This document shows, one piece after another, positions 8,539 through 17,400 of a DNA stretch of 55,468 bases (position 1 is the stretch's first letter; the number at the start of each line of letters is the position of its first letter). This DNA comes from Verrucomicrobiota bacterium (GTDB lineage: Bacteria > Verrucomicrobiota > Verrucomicrobiia > Chthoniobacterales > UBA10450): positions 1-55,468 of the forward strand of contig QHNV01000050.1 of NCBI GenBank assembly GCA_003218535.1, in the 5' to 3' direction. The notes below the pieces were generated by a model, which did not search any database, was not told the DNA's origin, and was given only the letters and a program-made list of their open reading frames with translations. Position numbers and translations under genes: made by a program.

Positions 8539-11390
8539 CCCATTCGTCTAATACGAGCCATATCTCTCATGCGTCCGGCGAATTTGCCCCCGGCGCTTCT
8601 GAATGGCCTAACGGACTAAGTCGCCGCGAATTTCTCCGCCTCAGCGGTGCTACCCTGGCGCTTGCCGGTCTAGGCGCATGCACGAAGCAGCCCATCGAGA
8701 AAATCGTGCCGTATGTGAAAGAAACGCCAGAAATCGTTCCGGGAAAACCGTTGCATTTCGCAACGGCAACTACCTTCAACGGCTACGCACAGGGAATCAT
8801 CGTGAAAAGTCGGGAAGGCAGGCCGATCAAAATCGAAGGGAATCCCGATCATCCCATGAGTCTCGGCGCTACTACCATTTGGGCACAGGCCGATCTTCTC
8901 GATCTTTACGATCCCGATCGCGCTAAGGCTGTGATGCACGGGGAAAACATCAGTACTTGGAACGATTTCTTGCGCGATGTCGATCTTGCGCTGCAAGCGC
9001 AGCAAGCAACTGGCGGCGCTGGCATTCGCATTCTTGCGGAGCCATTCACGTCGCCGACGCTAACGAGGCAGCTGCAAGCGCTTCTGCAAAAATTTCCGCA
9101 CGCGAAATTGCACATGTGGAATCCAATTGCGCCTAACGAATCGCTAGTTGCTTACGATTTCTCCAAAGCCAAAGTCGTCGTCGCCTTCGATTCCGATTTT
9201 CTGTTCATTCATCCGGCTGCGCTGCGACATGCGCGCGATTTTGCAGCAGCTAGGCGCGTCGCCGAAAACATAGGGATCAGTCGTCTCTACGTCGCCGAGC
9301 CGACGCCAACCGTCACCGGCTCAAATGCCGATCATAGAATAGCAGTCGCAGCCCGCGATATTCGGGCGATTGCTGAGCAGATCGCTCGTGGCACAGGCAT
9401 CCAGCCTGCGGAGCATGCAGGCGAATCGCCTGCACAGGCGGCATCGTGGATTCAAGCAGCAACTGAGGATCTTCTAGCCAATCGCGGGGCAAGCATCGTG
9501 ATCGCAGGCGAAGCGCATCCGCCCGAAGTCCACGATCTCGTCGCCAAAATCAACGATCAACTTGGCAATACTGAATCAACAATCACCAAGCGGCCAACGC
9601 GTCTGACGATTCAACCGGAGTCGTTAGGCCAGCTTGTCGCAGAAATGAAATCCGGTGTAGTAGAGCTGCTCGTTATTCTCGGCGGCAATCCAGTCTACGA
9701 CGCGCCGGCCGATTTCGAATTCGCAAGCGGACTGGCGAAAGTGAAACTGACCGTTCATCACGCACTGCACGCAAATGAAACGTCGAGAAGATGTCACTGG
9801 ATCATTCCTGCCGCCCATTTTCTCGAATCGTGGAGCGACGCCGTCGCGTTCGATGGATCGATCTCGATCGTGCAACCGCTTATTCAGCCGCTTTACGCAA
9901 ACATCTCTGTTCACGAAATACTTGGCGCGTTAATTGAACGTCCAGTGCGCTCCGCTTACGAAATCGTGCGCGAAACGTGGCAGGCGCGAAATCCGACTCC
10001 GCAATTTGACGACGATTGGCGCTCCGCTCTCAGCGCTGGCGTCTTCAACGATGGCGGATCAACGCCACCTGGTAGTAGTCCGGTTATTCCTGAGAGTTTC
10101 ACAACTCAAAGTTTTGGGAGCACCGCGGAAAATCTGGAAGTTCTTTTCCGCCCGGATTCGAGCATTCTCGATGGTCGTTACGCGAACAATGGCTGGCTCC
10201 AAGAGTTACCGCGGCCGTTCACCAGATTGACGTGGGACAATGCGGCGCTCGTTAGTCCGCAACTCGCCGCGCGAGAAAAGATCGACAATGGCGAGGTGAT
10301 CGAGGTGGAATTTCGCGGGCGCAAAGTCAAAGCCCCTATCTGGATTCAACCGGGCCAGGCGGAGAATTCAATCACTTTGCACCTTGGCTGTGGGCGAACG
10401 GAAGGCGGTCGCGTGGGGAAAGGCGCAGGATTCAATGCCTATATGCTGCGCACGTCCGATGCGCTTTGGTTCGGCAACGGCCTAACGATTCGCAAGACCG
10501 GGGAAAAACATTCCTTCGCCACAACGCAGCAGCATCAGCAAATGGAAGGCCGCGATTTTCTGCGCAGCGGGACACTGGCGGAATTCCTTTCCAATCCAAA
10601 ACGCATCGCGCACTCTGAGGAACAACCAGCACACGAGGAAACGCTTTATGATCCGGATGAATACAAAAACCGCGGGTACGCGTGGGGAATGGTCATCGAT
10701 CTTAGTACGTGCATCGGTTGCAACGCGTGCGCGATCGCGTGCCAGGCGGAGAACAACATTCCAGTTGTCGGCAAGGATCAAGTGGCGCGCGGCCGCGAGA
10801 TGCATTGGATCCGCGTTGATACGTATTCGTCGGGCAAAAACGAGAATCCGCGCTTCGAACACCAGCCCGTGCCGTGCATGCATTGCGAGCACGCGCCGTG
10901 CGAGCTGGTTTGTCCGGTCGGCGCAACGGTACACGACAACGAAGGATTGAACCTTCAGGTCTATAACCGCTGCATCGGCACGCGCTATTGCTCGAACAAT
11001 TGCCCGTACAAAGTCCGGCGTTTCAATTTCCTCGAGCTCAACAATAACCTGAGCCCGGCGGAAAAATTGGTGAAAAATCCGGAGGTCACGGTGCGTTGCC
11101 GCGGCGTGATGGAGAAGTGCACCTATTGCATCCAGCGCATCAACGCCGCGCGCGCGAACGCGGAGTTGGAAGATCGACAAATTCGCGACGGTGAAATCGT
11201 GCCCGCATGCGCACAAGTGTGCCCGACCGAGACCATCGTGTTCGGTAATATCCACGATCCGAGGAGCCGCGTGTCGAAATTGAAGCGCTCGACGCTGAAT
11301 TATCGCATGCTGGCGGAGCTAAACACACGACCGCGGACCACGTATCTGGCGAAGCTGCGTAATCCGAACCCAGCGCTGCCAAAAATTTAA
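8535..11390 (+). CDS. actB: Alternative complex III subunit ActB, molybdopterin-fold plus Fe-S domain
   Basis: About 951 residues starting at the ATG that overlaps the actA stop (a TTG at 8517 is less likely). A twin-arginine signal, SRREFLRLSG, is followed by a lipobox-like GLGAC. The N-terminal two thirds is the molybdopterin-oxidoreductase-like B1 domain, which in this family carries no cofactor. The C-terminal ferredoxin-like B2 domain has cysteine groups CIGCNACAIAC, CMHCEHAPCELVC, CIGTRYCSNNC and CTYC...CAQVC, for up to four Fe-S clusters. The stretch around residues 195-215 (NPIAPNESLVAYDFSKA) looks some 10-15 residues shorter than I would expect, which may be natural. Confidence 0.93.
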   Translation: MTHSSNTSHISHASGEFAPGASEWPNGLSRREFLRLSGATLALAGLGACTKQPIEKIVPYVKETPEIVPGKPLHFATATTFNGYAQGIIVKSREGRPIKIEGNPDHPMSLGATTIWAQADLLDLYDPDRAKAVMHGENISTWNDFLRDVDLALQAQQATGGAGIRILAEPFTSPTLTRQLQALLQKFPHAKLHMWNPIAPNESLVAYDFSKAKVVVAFDSDFLFIHPAALRHARDFAAARRVAENIGISRLYVAEPTPTVTGSNADHRIAVAARDIRAIAEQIARGTGIQPAEHAGESPAQAASWIQAATEDLLANRGASIVIAGEAHPPEVHDLVAKINDQLGNTESTITKRPTRLTIQPESLGQLVAEMKSGVVELLVILGGNPVYDAPADFEFASGLAKVKLTVHHALHANETSRRCHWIIPAAHFLESWSDAVAFDGSISIVQPLIQPLYANISVHEILGALIERPVRSAYEIVRETWQARNPTPQFDDDWRSALSAGVFNDGGSTPPGSSPVIPESFTTQSFGSTAENLEVLFRPDSSILDGRYANNGWLQELPRPFTRLTWDNAALVSPQLAAREKIDNGEVIEVEFRGRKVKAPIWIQPGQAENSITLHLGCGRTEGGRVGKGAGFNAYMLRTSDALWFGNGLTIRKTGEKHSFATTQQHQQMEGRDFLRSGTLAEFLSNPKRIAHSEEQPAHEETLYDPDEYKNRGYAWGMVIDLSTCIGCNACAIACQAENNIPVVGKDQVARGREMHWIRVDTYSSGKNENPRFEHQPVPCMHCEHAPCELVCPVGATVHDNEGLNLQVYNRCIGTRYCSNNCPYKVRRFNFLELNNNLSPAEKLVKNPEVTVRCRGVMEKCTYCIQRINAARANAELEDRQIRDGEIVPACAQVCPTETIVFGNIHDPRSRVSKLKRSTLNYRMLAELNTRPRTTYLAKLRNPNPALPKI

Positions 11391-11475
11391 CCACGGAGGA
11401 CACAGAGATCACAGAGAAATGAAAGAGGAACAAATTCAAAAAACCTCTGCGTCGTCTGCATCCTCTGCGGTTAAA
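11386..11475. repeat. CCACGGAGGACACAGAG-type inverted repeat around the actC start
   Basis: The actB-actC gap carries AACCACGGAGGACACAGAG (11389-11407), and the actC N-terminal codons carry its imperfect inverse, CTCTGCGTCGTCTGCATCC and TCTGCGGTTAA (11445-11475). Together they form a stem-loop-capable dispersed repeat. The third member of the family is inside actE (13404-13452). The repeat supplies the only purine-rich GGAGG upstream of actC (11396-11400), about 18 nt before its ATG. Confidence 0.65.
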
Positions 11476-12843
11476 GAAAACATCTCGCCACTCGGCTACC
11501 CCACGAACCTCTTCACCGGTCAGCCGAGTTTCCAGCGCGTGAACGAAACCATCGGCTCAGTGGTGCTGCGGGATCGACAACCGCGCCCGTGGTGGATCGG
11601 GTTCATCATCGCGTTCACGCTGCTGATGATCCTTTTTCTTGCGATCTCATGGCTGCTGATTCGCGGCGTCGGCGTATGGGGCATCAACATTCCAGTGGCG
11701 TGGGGCTATGCGATTGTGAATTTCGTCTGGTGGATTGGGATCGCCCACGCCGGCACATTCATCTCCGCGATTTTGCTGTTGATGTTTCAACACTGGCGCA
11801 CGGCCATCAATCGGTTCTCCGAAGCGATGACGCTGTTCGCGATCGCGTGCGCGGGAATGTTCCCGCTGCTACACCTCGGACGGCCCTGGGTGTTCTATTG
11901 GCTGTTTCCGTATCCGGACACGATGAAAATGTGGCCGCAATTCCGCAGCCCGCTGGTGTGGGACGTGTTTGCGGTCGGTACTTATTTCACGGTATCACTG
12001 TTGTTTTGGTATCTTGGGTTGGTGCCTGATCTCGCGACCGTGCGCGATCGCGCGCGAAAAAAATGGCAGAAAATATTTTATGGTGTGCTCGCGCTGGGAT
12101 GGCGCAATTCCGCCGCGCACTGGCAGCGTCATCAAATCGCGTATCTGCTGCTCGCCGCGCTGGCCACGCCGCTGGTGCTTTCGGTGCATAGCGTCGTAAG
12201 CCTCGACTTTTCGGTGGCGCAATTGCCCGGCTGGCATTCCACAATTTTCCCGCCGTATTTTGTGGCGGGCGCAATTTACTCCGGCTTCGCGATGGTGATC
12301 ACGATCGTGATCCCAGTTCGAAAAATTTACCGACTCGAAAGCCTCATCACGCTCCGCCATTTCAACAACATGGCGAACGTAATGCTCGTGACCGGGCTGA
12401 TCGTGGCCTATGGCTATTTTATCGAAGCCTTTATGTCGTGGTATAGCGGCGACATTTTCGAGCAATACATGATGACCAATCGCGCGTTCGGCCCGTATGG
12501 CTGGATTTTCTGGCTGCTGATGCTTGTGAACGTGCTTATACCGCAAGCGCTTTGGTCGGCGCGCGTGCGGCGCAACCTCATCGCGCTGTTTCTCGTGGCG
12601 TTATCCATCAATCTCGGAATGTGGCTCGAGCGCTTCGTGATCGTCATCACAAGTTTGCATCGTGATTTTGTGCCGTCGTCGTGGGGAATGTTTTTCCCGA
12701 CCATTTGGGATTGGGCCACATTATTTGGCAGCGTCGGCTTGTTCCTGACGCTGCTGTTCTTGTTCATCCGCTTCCTGCCGATGATCGCCATTTCTGAAAC
12801 GCGCGAGCTCGTCGCCGAACCGGAAAAGGCAATGACGCTATGA
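11419..12843 (+). CDS. actC: Alternative complex III subunit ActC, NrfD-like quinol-binding membrane protein
   Basis: 474 residues with about ten TM helices. Family knowledge: NrfD/PsrC-type subunit whose four-helix bundle binds menaquinol near the periplasmic face and may move protons. Recognisable segments are VNFVWWIGIAHAGTFISA, FPLLHLGRPW and ERFVIVI. The first about 25 residues (KEEQIQKTSASSASSAVKEN) are encoded by the dispersed repeat and look unconserved. The functional protein probably begins in effect at about residue 30 (YPTNLFTGQPSF). It lies 28 bp after actB and before actD. Confidence 0.93.
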   Translation: MKEEQIQKTSASSASSAVKENISPLGYPTNLFTGQPSFQRVNETIGSVVLRDRQPRPWWIGFIIAFTLLMILFLAISWLLIRGVGVWGINIPVAWGYAIVNFVWWIGIAHAGTFISAILLLMFQHWRTAINRFSEAMTLFAIACAGMFPLLHLGRPWVFYWLFPYPDTMKMWPQFRSPLVWDVFAVGTYFTVSLLFWYLGLVPDLATVRDRARKKWQKIFYGVLALGWRNSAAHWQRHQIAYLLLAALATPLVLSVHSVVSLDFSVAQLPGWHSTIFPPYFVAGAIYSGFAMVITIVIPVRKIYRLESLITLRHFNNMANVMLVTGLIVAYGYFIEAFMSWYSGDIFEQYMMTNRAFGPYGWIFWLLMLVNVLIPQALWSARVRRNLIALFLVALSINLGMWLERFVIVITSLHRDFVPSSWGMFFPTIWDWATLFGSVGLFLTLLFLFIRFLPMIAISETRELVAEPEKAMTL

Positions 12844-12867
12844 AAATTTACCCGCGCCCTGAAAATC

Positions 12868-13404
12868 ATGAATAAAGCCGACGACGTTTTTGGATTAGCC
12901 GCGGAATTTGAATCGCATATCGATCTTTTGCGCGCGGCCGAGAAGTCTTACGAGCAGGGCTACCGCAAAATGGATGCCTATACGCCGTTTCCTATCGAAG
13001 GCTTGGCGGAAGCGCTTGGGAAGCGCAATCGCGTGCCGCTGATGGCCTTGATTGGCGGGATCATTGGCGGCGCCGGCGCGTATTACATGATGTGGTACGC
13101 GAATGTGGTCAGCTACCCCATCAACATCGGTGGTCGCCCATTGCACAGTTGGCCAGCGTTCATCCCGATCACATTCGAACTCACCGTGCTCTGCGCGGGG
13201 CTCACCGCGTTTTTCGGCTCGTTAGGCACATGCGGCCTGCCGAAACCCTATCATCCCATGTTCAACCTGACGGAGTTCGAGCGCGCATCGCAGGACCGAT
13301 TCTTCCTCTGCATCGAAGCGCACGACGCAATTTTCGAGCCCACGAAGACACGTGAATTTCTGCAAGGCCTCAATCCCGTCCGAGTCACGGAGGTGCCGAA
13401 ATGA
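12868..13404 (+). CDS. actD: Alternative complex III subunit ActD (DUF3341)
   Basis: 178 residues. A soluble N-terminal part with DAYTPFPIEGLAEALG is followed by two TM helices (PLMALIGGIIGGAGAYYMMW and AFIPITFELTVLCAGLTAFFG) and the conserved LPKPYHPMFN. These are hallmarks of ActD, a small structural membrane subunit without cofactors. It starts 24 bp after actC, and its TGA overlaps the actE ATG (ATGA at 13401). Confidence 0.93.
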   Translation: MNKADDVFGLAAEFESHIDLLRAAEKSYEQGYRKMDAYTPFPIEGLAEALGKRNRVPLMALIGGIIGGAGAYYMMWYANVVSYPINIGGRPLHSWPAFIPITFELTVLCAGLTAFFGSLGTCGLPKPYHPMFNLTEFERASQDRFFLCIEAHDAIFEPTKTREFLQGLNPVRVTEVPK

Positions 13405-13991
13405 TTTCTCTCTCTATCCGAACATCTCTGTATCCTCTGTGCTTCTGTGGTTTTCTTTTCCTCTGCGCTTGTCGGCATGACATGATGAACGAGCCCCGGG
13501 CGAAGACGTTTTCGCAGAGCGAATTTTTCAAGGACGGCGCGAGCGCACGGCCATTGCCGGCGAATGTGGTGCCGCGCGGCGAAGCGCAAGTGAATGACGC
13601 GTTTCACATCGGCATGACGAATGGCGTTTACGTCACTCAATTACCGATGCAATTGACGCCGAAACTCCTCGCGCGCGGACGCGAACGCTTCGAGGCGATC
13701 TGCGCGGAGTGCCACGGGCGAACTGGCGATGGCAATGGAATGGTTGTGCAACGCGGCTTCCCGGTGCCGCCGTCGTATCATCTCGACCGCATGCGCAACG
13801 CGCCGCTGGGCCATTTTTTTGACGTCATCACCAACGGCTACGGCGCGATGTTCCCCTACGCTGCGCAAGTGGAACCGCAGGATCGCTGGGCCATTGCCGC
13901 GTACATCCGCGCGCTGCAATTGAGTCAGCACGCAAATCCAAACGATTTGCCACCCGACGTGCGAAATAAACTGGAGGCTGAATCAAAATGA
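13401..13991 (+). CDS. actE: Alternative complex III subunit ActE, monoheme cytochrome c lipoprotein
   Basis: 196 residues. The signal peptide has a lipobox-like FLCAC (Cys at about 25). A cytochrome c domain follows with CAECHG and a distal Met probably in the NGYGAMFPYA region. Family knowledge: ActE delivers electrons to the partner oxidase, here caa3. The start is fixed by the ATGA overlap with actD. Codons 2-18 fall inside the CTCTGTATCCTCTGTGCTTC-type dispersed repeat, so most of the signal peptide (ISLSIRTSLYPLCFCG) is repeat-derived. The stop overlaps the actF ATG. Confidence 0.92.
   Translation: MISLSIRTSLYPLCFCGFLFLCACRHDMMNEPRAKTFSQSEFFKDGASARPLPANVVPRGEAQVNDAFHIGMTNGVYVTQLPMQLTPKLLARGRERFEAICAECHGRTGDGNGMVVQRGFPVPPSYHLDRMRNAPLGHFFDVITNGYGAMFPYAAQVEPQDRWAIAAYIRALQLSQHANPNDLPPDVRNKLEAESK
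13404..13452. repeat. Dispersed CTCTGTGTCCTCTGTGG-type repeat inside actE signal peptide
   Basis: The text reads ATCTCTGTATCCTCTGTGC then TTCTGTGGTTTTC. It is the reverse orientation of the repeat at 11386-11475 and entirely within the actE signal-peptide codons. Confidence 0.6.
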
Positions 13992-15139
13992 AGATGTCGA
14001 TCGTGGACGCTCGGCGGATTGCGTTGGTGGTTGGAATCGCCAGCCTGATCGCGTGCGCGATCGGATGGGCAATCGATCGTCGCGAATTTTTTGTCTCGTA
14101 TCTTTTCGCTTTTCTGTTCTGGCTCGGCATCGCGCTTGGGTGCTCCGGATTTTTGATGATTCACCATCTTACGGCCGGTAGATGGGGCTATCCGATTCGC
14201 CGATTTCTCGAAGCGGCGATCAGCACGCTGCCGTTTTTGGCGGGGCTGTTTGTGCCGATCCTTTTCGGTCTGGCGCAACTTTATCCGTGGGCCACGCTGG
14301 CGCACGTCTCGGCCGACAAAGTTTTGCAACATAAACATGTTTATGAGAACACGCCGCTCTTTGTCATTCGCACGGCCGTCAATTTCGCGATCTGGATTTT
14401 GATGGCCCGTTTGCTGATCAAATGGTCGGCGGAACAGGATACTACTGCATCAGTCGAGCCAACCAGAAAATTGCGCAAGCTGAGCGGCCCGGGGCTTGTG
14501 ATCTATCCGATGACGGTCACGTTCGCGTTTGTCGATTGGGTGATGTCGATGGAAGCCGATTGGTATTCAACTGTGTTTGCGCTGCTCGTCTGCATTGGTC
14601 AAATGCTGAGCGCGTTGGCGTTCATCATTATCTTACTCACGTGGCTCGGCCCGGGCAGCTCGCTACGCGAAATTCTCGGCAAAGAAACTTTTCATCATCT
14701 CGGAAATTTGCTGCTCACGTTCACGATGCTGTGGGCGTACCTGGCTTACGCGCAGCTTATCATCATCTGGTCGGGCGACCTGCCGCATGAAATTTCGTGG
14801 TATCTCCATCGGATCGCGGACGGCTGGAAGATGATCGCGTTTGGGCTGCTCATTTTTCATTTCTTCGGTCCCTTTTTTCTGCTGTTGTTCCGGCAGACGA
14901 AATTGCGGCCGCAGGCGCTGGTCGCCATCGCGGCCGTCATTTTCATTGCACACATTGCCGATGTCTGGTGGGAAGTCGCCCCATCGCTTTATCAAAATGG
15001 TTTTTACGTAACCTGGATCGCGCCCGTGGCATGGCTAGGCATTGGCGGCATTTGGCTGGCCATTTTCTTCTGGCGACTTGAAGCACGGCAGCTCGTGCCG
15101 ATAAACGACCCGAGATTTGTGATCGCAGTTCCCGCATGA
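13988..15139 (+). CDS. actF: Alternative complex III subunit ActF, NrfD-like membrane protein
   Basis: 383 residues with about ten TM helices. It is the second quinone-type membrane subunit of alternative complex III. Recognisable pieces are FAFLFWLGIALGCSGFLMIHHLTAGRW, VYENTPLFVIRTAVNFAIW, VDWVMSMEADWYSTVFA and YAQLIIIWSGDLPHEISWY. Coupled by ATGA overlaps on both sides: to actE at 13988 and to the following small gene at 15136. Confidence 0.93.
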   Translation: MKMSIVDARRIALVVGIASLIACAIGWAIDRREFFVSYLFAFLFWLGIALGCSGFLMIHHLTAGRWGYPIRRFLEAAISTLPFLAGLFVPILFGLAQLYPWATLAHVSADKVLQHKHVYENTPLFVIRTAVNFAIWILMARLLIKWSAEQDTTASVEPTRKLRKLSGPGLVIYPMTVTFAFVDWVMSMEADWYSTVFALLVCIGQMLSALAFIIILLTWLGPGSSLREILGKETFHHLGNLLLTFTMLWAYLAYAQLIIIWSGDLPHEISWYLHRIADGWKMIAFGLLIFHFFGPFFLLLFRQTKLRPQALVAIAAVIFIAHIADVWWEVAPSLYQNGFYVTWIAPVAWLGIGGIWLAIFFWRLEARQLVPINDPRFVIAVPA

Positions 15140-15570
15140 ATGCAGAACGCCACGCGCACGAGGAGAAAGACGTCGATGTCGCGTCGATGTTTCTGATCGC
15201 GCTCATTCTGTTTGTATCGTGCGCGCTAATTCTTCTGTTCATTGGCGGGATGATGCGTTTTCTGACCAGGCAAAGAGCGGCAGGGGAGGCGCCTTCGCGC
15301 GTGGCCCCGATGGCGGGAGCGTTTCCGCAGCCGCGTGTGCAAGTGCAACCTGGACTCGATTTGGAAAGGCTGCGCGCTGCCGAGGATGGGCAGTTGAATT
15401 CGTATGGCTGGGTCGATCGCTACACGAGCGTTGCGCACATTCCGATCGATCGCGCGATGCAATTGATCCTCGAGCGCGGTTTGCCCGATGTCGGCCAGAA
15501 CGAGACGCCTTTGCAATATATGCAGTCGCGTCCGCAGGAAACTCCTTCACCCAAACCATTGCCTCCATGA
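15136..15570 (+). CDS. Small conserved single-TM protein of the ACIII/caa3 locus
   Basis: 144 residues, no named family. There is one TM helix (about residues 17-39, MFLIALILFVSCALILLFIG), a proline-rich linker, then a compact motif LNSYGWVDRYTSVAHIPIDR followed by AMQLILERGLP near residues 93-125. I recall this LNSYGWVD...IPIDRAMxLxxxRGLP signature from small proteins next to terminal oxidase genes in acidobacterial and verrucomicrobial genomes. An oxidase assembly or supercomplex role is inferred from position only. Both ends overlap neighbours by 4 nt (actF before, SCO after), strong evidence of a real translationally coupled gene. Confidence 0.8.
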   Translation: MNAERHAHEEKDVDVASMFLIALILFVSCALILLFIGGMMRFLTRQRAAGEAPSRVAPMAGAFPQPRVQVQPGLDLERLRAAEDGQLNSYGWVDRYTSVAHIPIDRAMQLILERGLPDVGQNETPLQYMQSRPQETPSPKPLPP

Positions 15571-16415
15571 AATCATCTCGTTTCGTGCTCTTGCTCCTAC
15601 TCATGAGCTTGCTCGTCACGCAAGCAGACGCGCTCACACGTAACGAACTAAATCAGATCACGTTCGAGCAAAAAATCGGGCAGCAGGTTTCAACGGACCT
15701 GCGGTTTCGCGATTCCGGCGGCGAAGCCATTAGGCTGCGCGACTGTCTGGGCAATAAGCCGACGTTGCTTGTGCTCGGCTATTTTCATTGCCCGATGCTG
15801 TGCACTTTCATCAACAACGGCTTGATCGAGGCGATGCAGGAGCTGCGGCTGAGCGTTGGCCGCGATTTCGACGTTGTTGATCTTAGCATCGATCCGCGCG
15901 AGAGCTCTGCACTGGCGGCGACGAAGAAGGCCGAATACGTGAAACTTTACGGGCGCCACGGCGCCGATCGAAGCTGGCATTTCTTGACCGGCGACGAGAT
16001 GGCCATCCAAAGAGTCGCGCGCGAGACGGGATTTCATTTTGCTTACGATCCACAGACGAACGAGTTCGCGCACCCAAGCGGCGTAATGGTGCTCACGCCG
16101 GAGGGAAAAATTTCGCGTTACTTTTTCGGGGTAAATTTTTCGCCTAGCGAATTGCGTGAGGCGATTCTCGCTGCCGGAAAAAATCAGAACGGCTCGATGA
16201 TTCAGCGCCTGGCGCTGATTTGTTACCACTACAATCCGATCAACGGAAAATATGGTGGGCTTGTCATGTCGATCGTGCGGGTAAGTGGAGTTGCAACAGC
16301 GTTAGCGCTGGCCGCATTCGTCGTGTTTATGGCAGGGCGCGACCGCCGGACGCGCCGACAACTCGGATTGAACCACGGGCCAGCGGACGGATCGGTGAGC
16401 CGTCCCTACCAATGA
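15567..16415 (+). CDS. SCO1/SenC-family copper chaperone
   Basis: About 282 residues from the ATG overlapping the previous stop; longer readings upstream are in the shadow of that gene. A signal peptide (KSSRFVLLLLLMSLLVTQADA) precedes a thioredoxin-fold domain with the copper-binding pair CPMLC and the distal ligand His in FAHPSG. The C-terminal TM helix is GVATALALAAFVVFMAG. Family knowledge: SCO proteins load copper into the CuA site of cytochrome oxidase subunit II, and coxB is next. The last about 12 residues (GPADGSVSRPYQ) are encoded by a half copy of the palindromic repeat. Confidence 0.92.
   Translation: MKSSRFVLLLLLMSLLVTQADALTRNELNQITFEQKIGQQVSTDLRFRDSGGEAIRLRDCLGNKPTLLVLGYFHCPMLCTFINNGLIEAMQELRLSVGRDFDVVDLSIDPRESSALAATKKAEYVKLYGRHGADRSWHFLTGDEMAIQRVARETGFHFAYDPQTNEFAHPSGVMVLTPEGKISRYFFGVNFSPSELREAILAAGKNQNGSMIQRLALICYHYNPINGKYGGLVMSIVRVSGVATALALAAFVVFMAGRDRRTRRQLGLNHGPADGSVSRPYQ
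16384..16410. repeat. Half palindromic element at the SCO gene end
   Basis: The text GGACGGATCGGTGAGCCGTCC followed by CTACC forms one hairpin (GACGG/CCGTC with an internal mismatch) and ends in the same CCCTACC terminus as the element at 555-606. A single-hairpin derivative within the coding end of the SCO gene. Confidence 0.5.
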
Positions 16416-16434
16416 GCCAGCGCGCGATCCGGCC

Positions 16435-17400
16435 ATGGACAAGTTTCGTCTCTTTCCGCCCGAAGCTTCGACCAGCGCGCAGCAGATCGACTGGATTTAC
16501 TTCGCGCTTGTGGCGCTCACGTTTCTCATCTGCATCATCGTTTTCGTGCCGATCATTTCGTTCGCGATCAAATACCGGCGGGGCTCAAAAGCCGATCGCT
16601 CCAACCCCCGCGTAGAATCGGTATTGATCGAAAGCGGATGGACAATCGTGCCGCTGCTAATTTTCATCGGTCTCTTTGGCTGGGGCGCGGTTGTTTATTT
16701 TCATGTGGAAAATCCGCCGCGCGATGCGTTGCAAGTGATAGTGGTGGGCAAGCAATGGATGTGGCGGTTGCAACACGCGGAAGGCAAACAGGAGATCAAC
16801 GAGCTACACGTGCCAGTGGCGCGCGCGGTGGAATTGACCATGACGTCGCAGGATGTAATCCACAGCTTTTTCGTGCCTGCCTTTCGTCTGCACCAGGATG
16901 TGGTGCCCGGGAAATATACGCGTGAATGGTTCAGGGCGACGCGCACGGGCGAGTACCATATTTTCTGCTCGCAATATTGCGGGACGCAGCACTCGGCGAT
17001 GATCGGTCGCGTGGTGGTGATGGAGCCGGTGGATTACGCACGTTGGCTGAACACGGGCCAGCCGATGGAGAGCATCGCGCTGGCGGGCGAGCGGTTGTTT
17101 CGTGAGCGCGGCTGCAGTGGTTGTCATAGCGTAAATTCGAAGTTTCATGCTCCGTTGCTGGAAGGGACTTACCGAAAACCAGTGCCGCTGGAGACGGGCG
17201 AGATGGTGACTGTCGATGAACGCTACGTGCGCGATTCGATTCTGCTGCCCGGAAAAGAAATCGCCAAGGGCTACCAAAACATCATGCCGAGTTTCGCGGG
17301 CACGCTGAGCGAAGAGGAAATCATGCAATTAATCGCCTACATCAAATCCATCGGCAACCAAACGCCGTCTAATGAATCTGCGCCTAACGAACAAAGATGA
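16435..17400 (+). CDS. coxB: Cytochrome c oxidase subunit II with fused cytochrome c (caa3 type)
   Basis: 321 residues. Two TM helices (about 18-45 and 62-85) come first, then a cupredoxin domain with the CuA ligands in [13 protein letters not shown] plus an upstream His in [12 protein letters not shown]-terminal cytochrome c domain follows with CSGCHS and a Met in the NIMPSFAG region. This fusion defines caa3 oxidases, which take electrons directly from their own heme c. It is therefore the natural electron acceptor for the ActE subunit encoded upstream. Its TGA overlaps the coxA ATG (17397). Confidence 0.95.
   Translation: MDKFRLFPPEASTSAQQIDWIYFALVALTFLICIIVFVPIISFAIKYRRGSKADRSNPRVESVLIESGWTIVPLLIFIGLFGWGAVVYFHVENPPRDALQVIVVGKQWMWRLQHAEGKQEINELHVPVARAVELTMTSQDVIHSFFVPAFRLHQDVVPGKYTREWFRATRTGEYHIFCSQYCGTQHSAMIGRVVVMEPVDYARWLNTGQPMESIALAGERLFRERGCSGCHSVNSKFHAPLLEGTYRKPVPLETGEMVTVDERYVRDSILLPGKEIAKGYQNIMPSFAGTLSEEEIMQLIAYIKSIGNQTPSNESAPNEQR

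Noticed and set aside
10482-11255. 257-codon open frame antisense to actB
   Set aside because: It lies wholly opposite a confidently coding Fe-S domain and shows Arg/His/Ala-rich shadow composition without any family motif.
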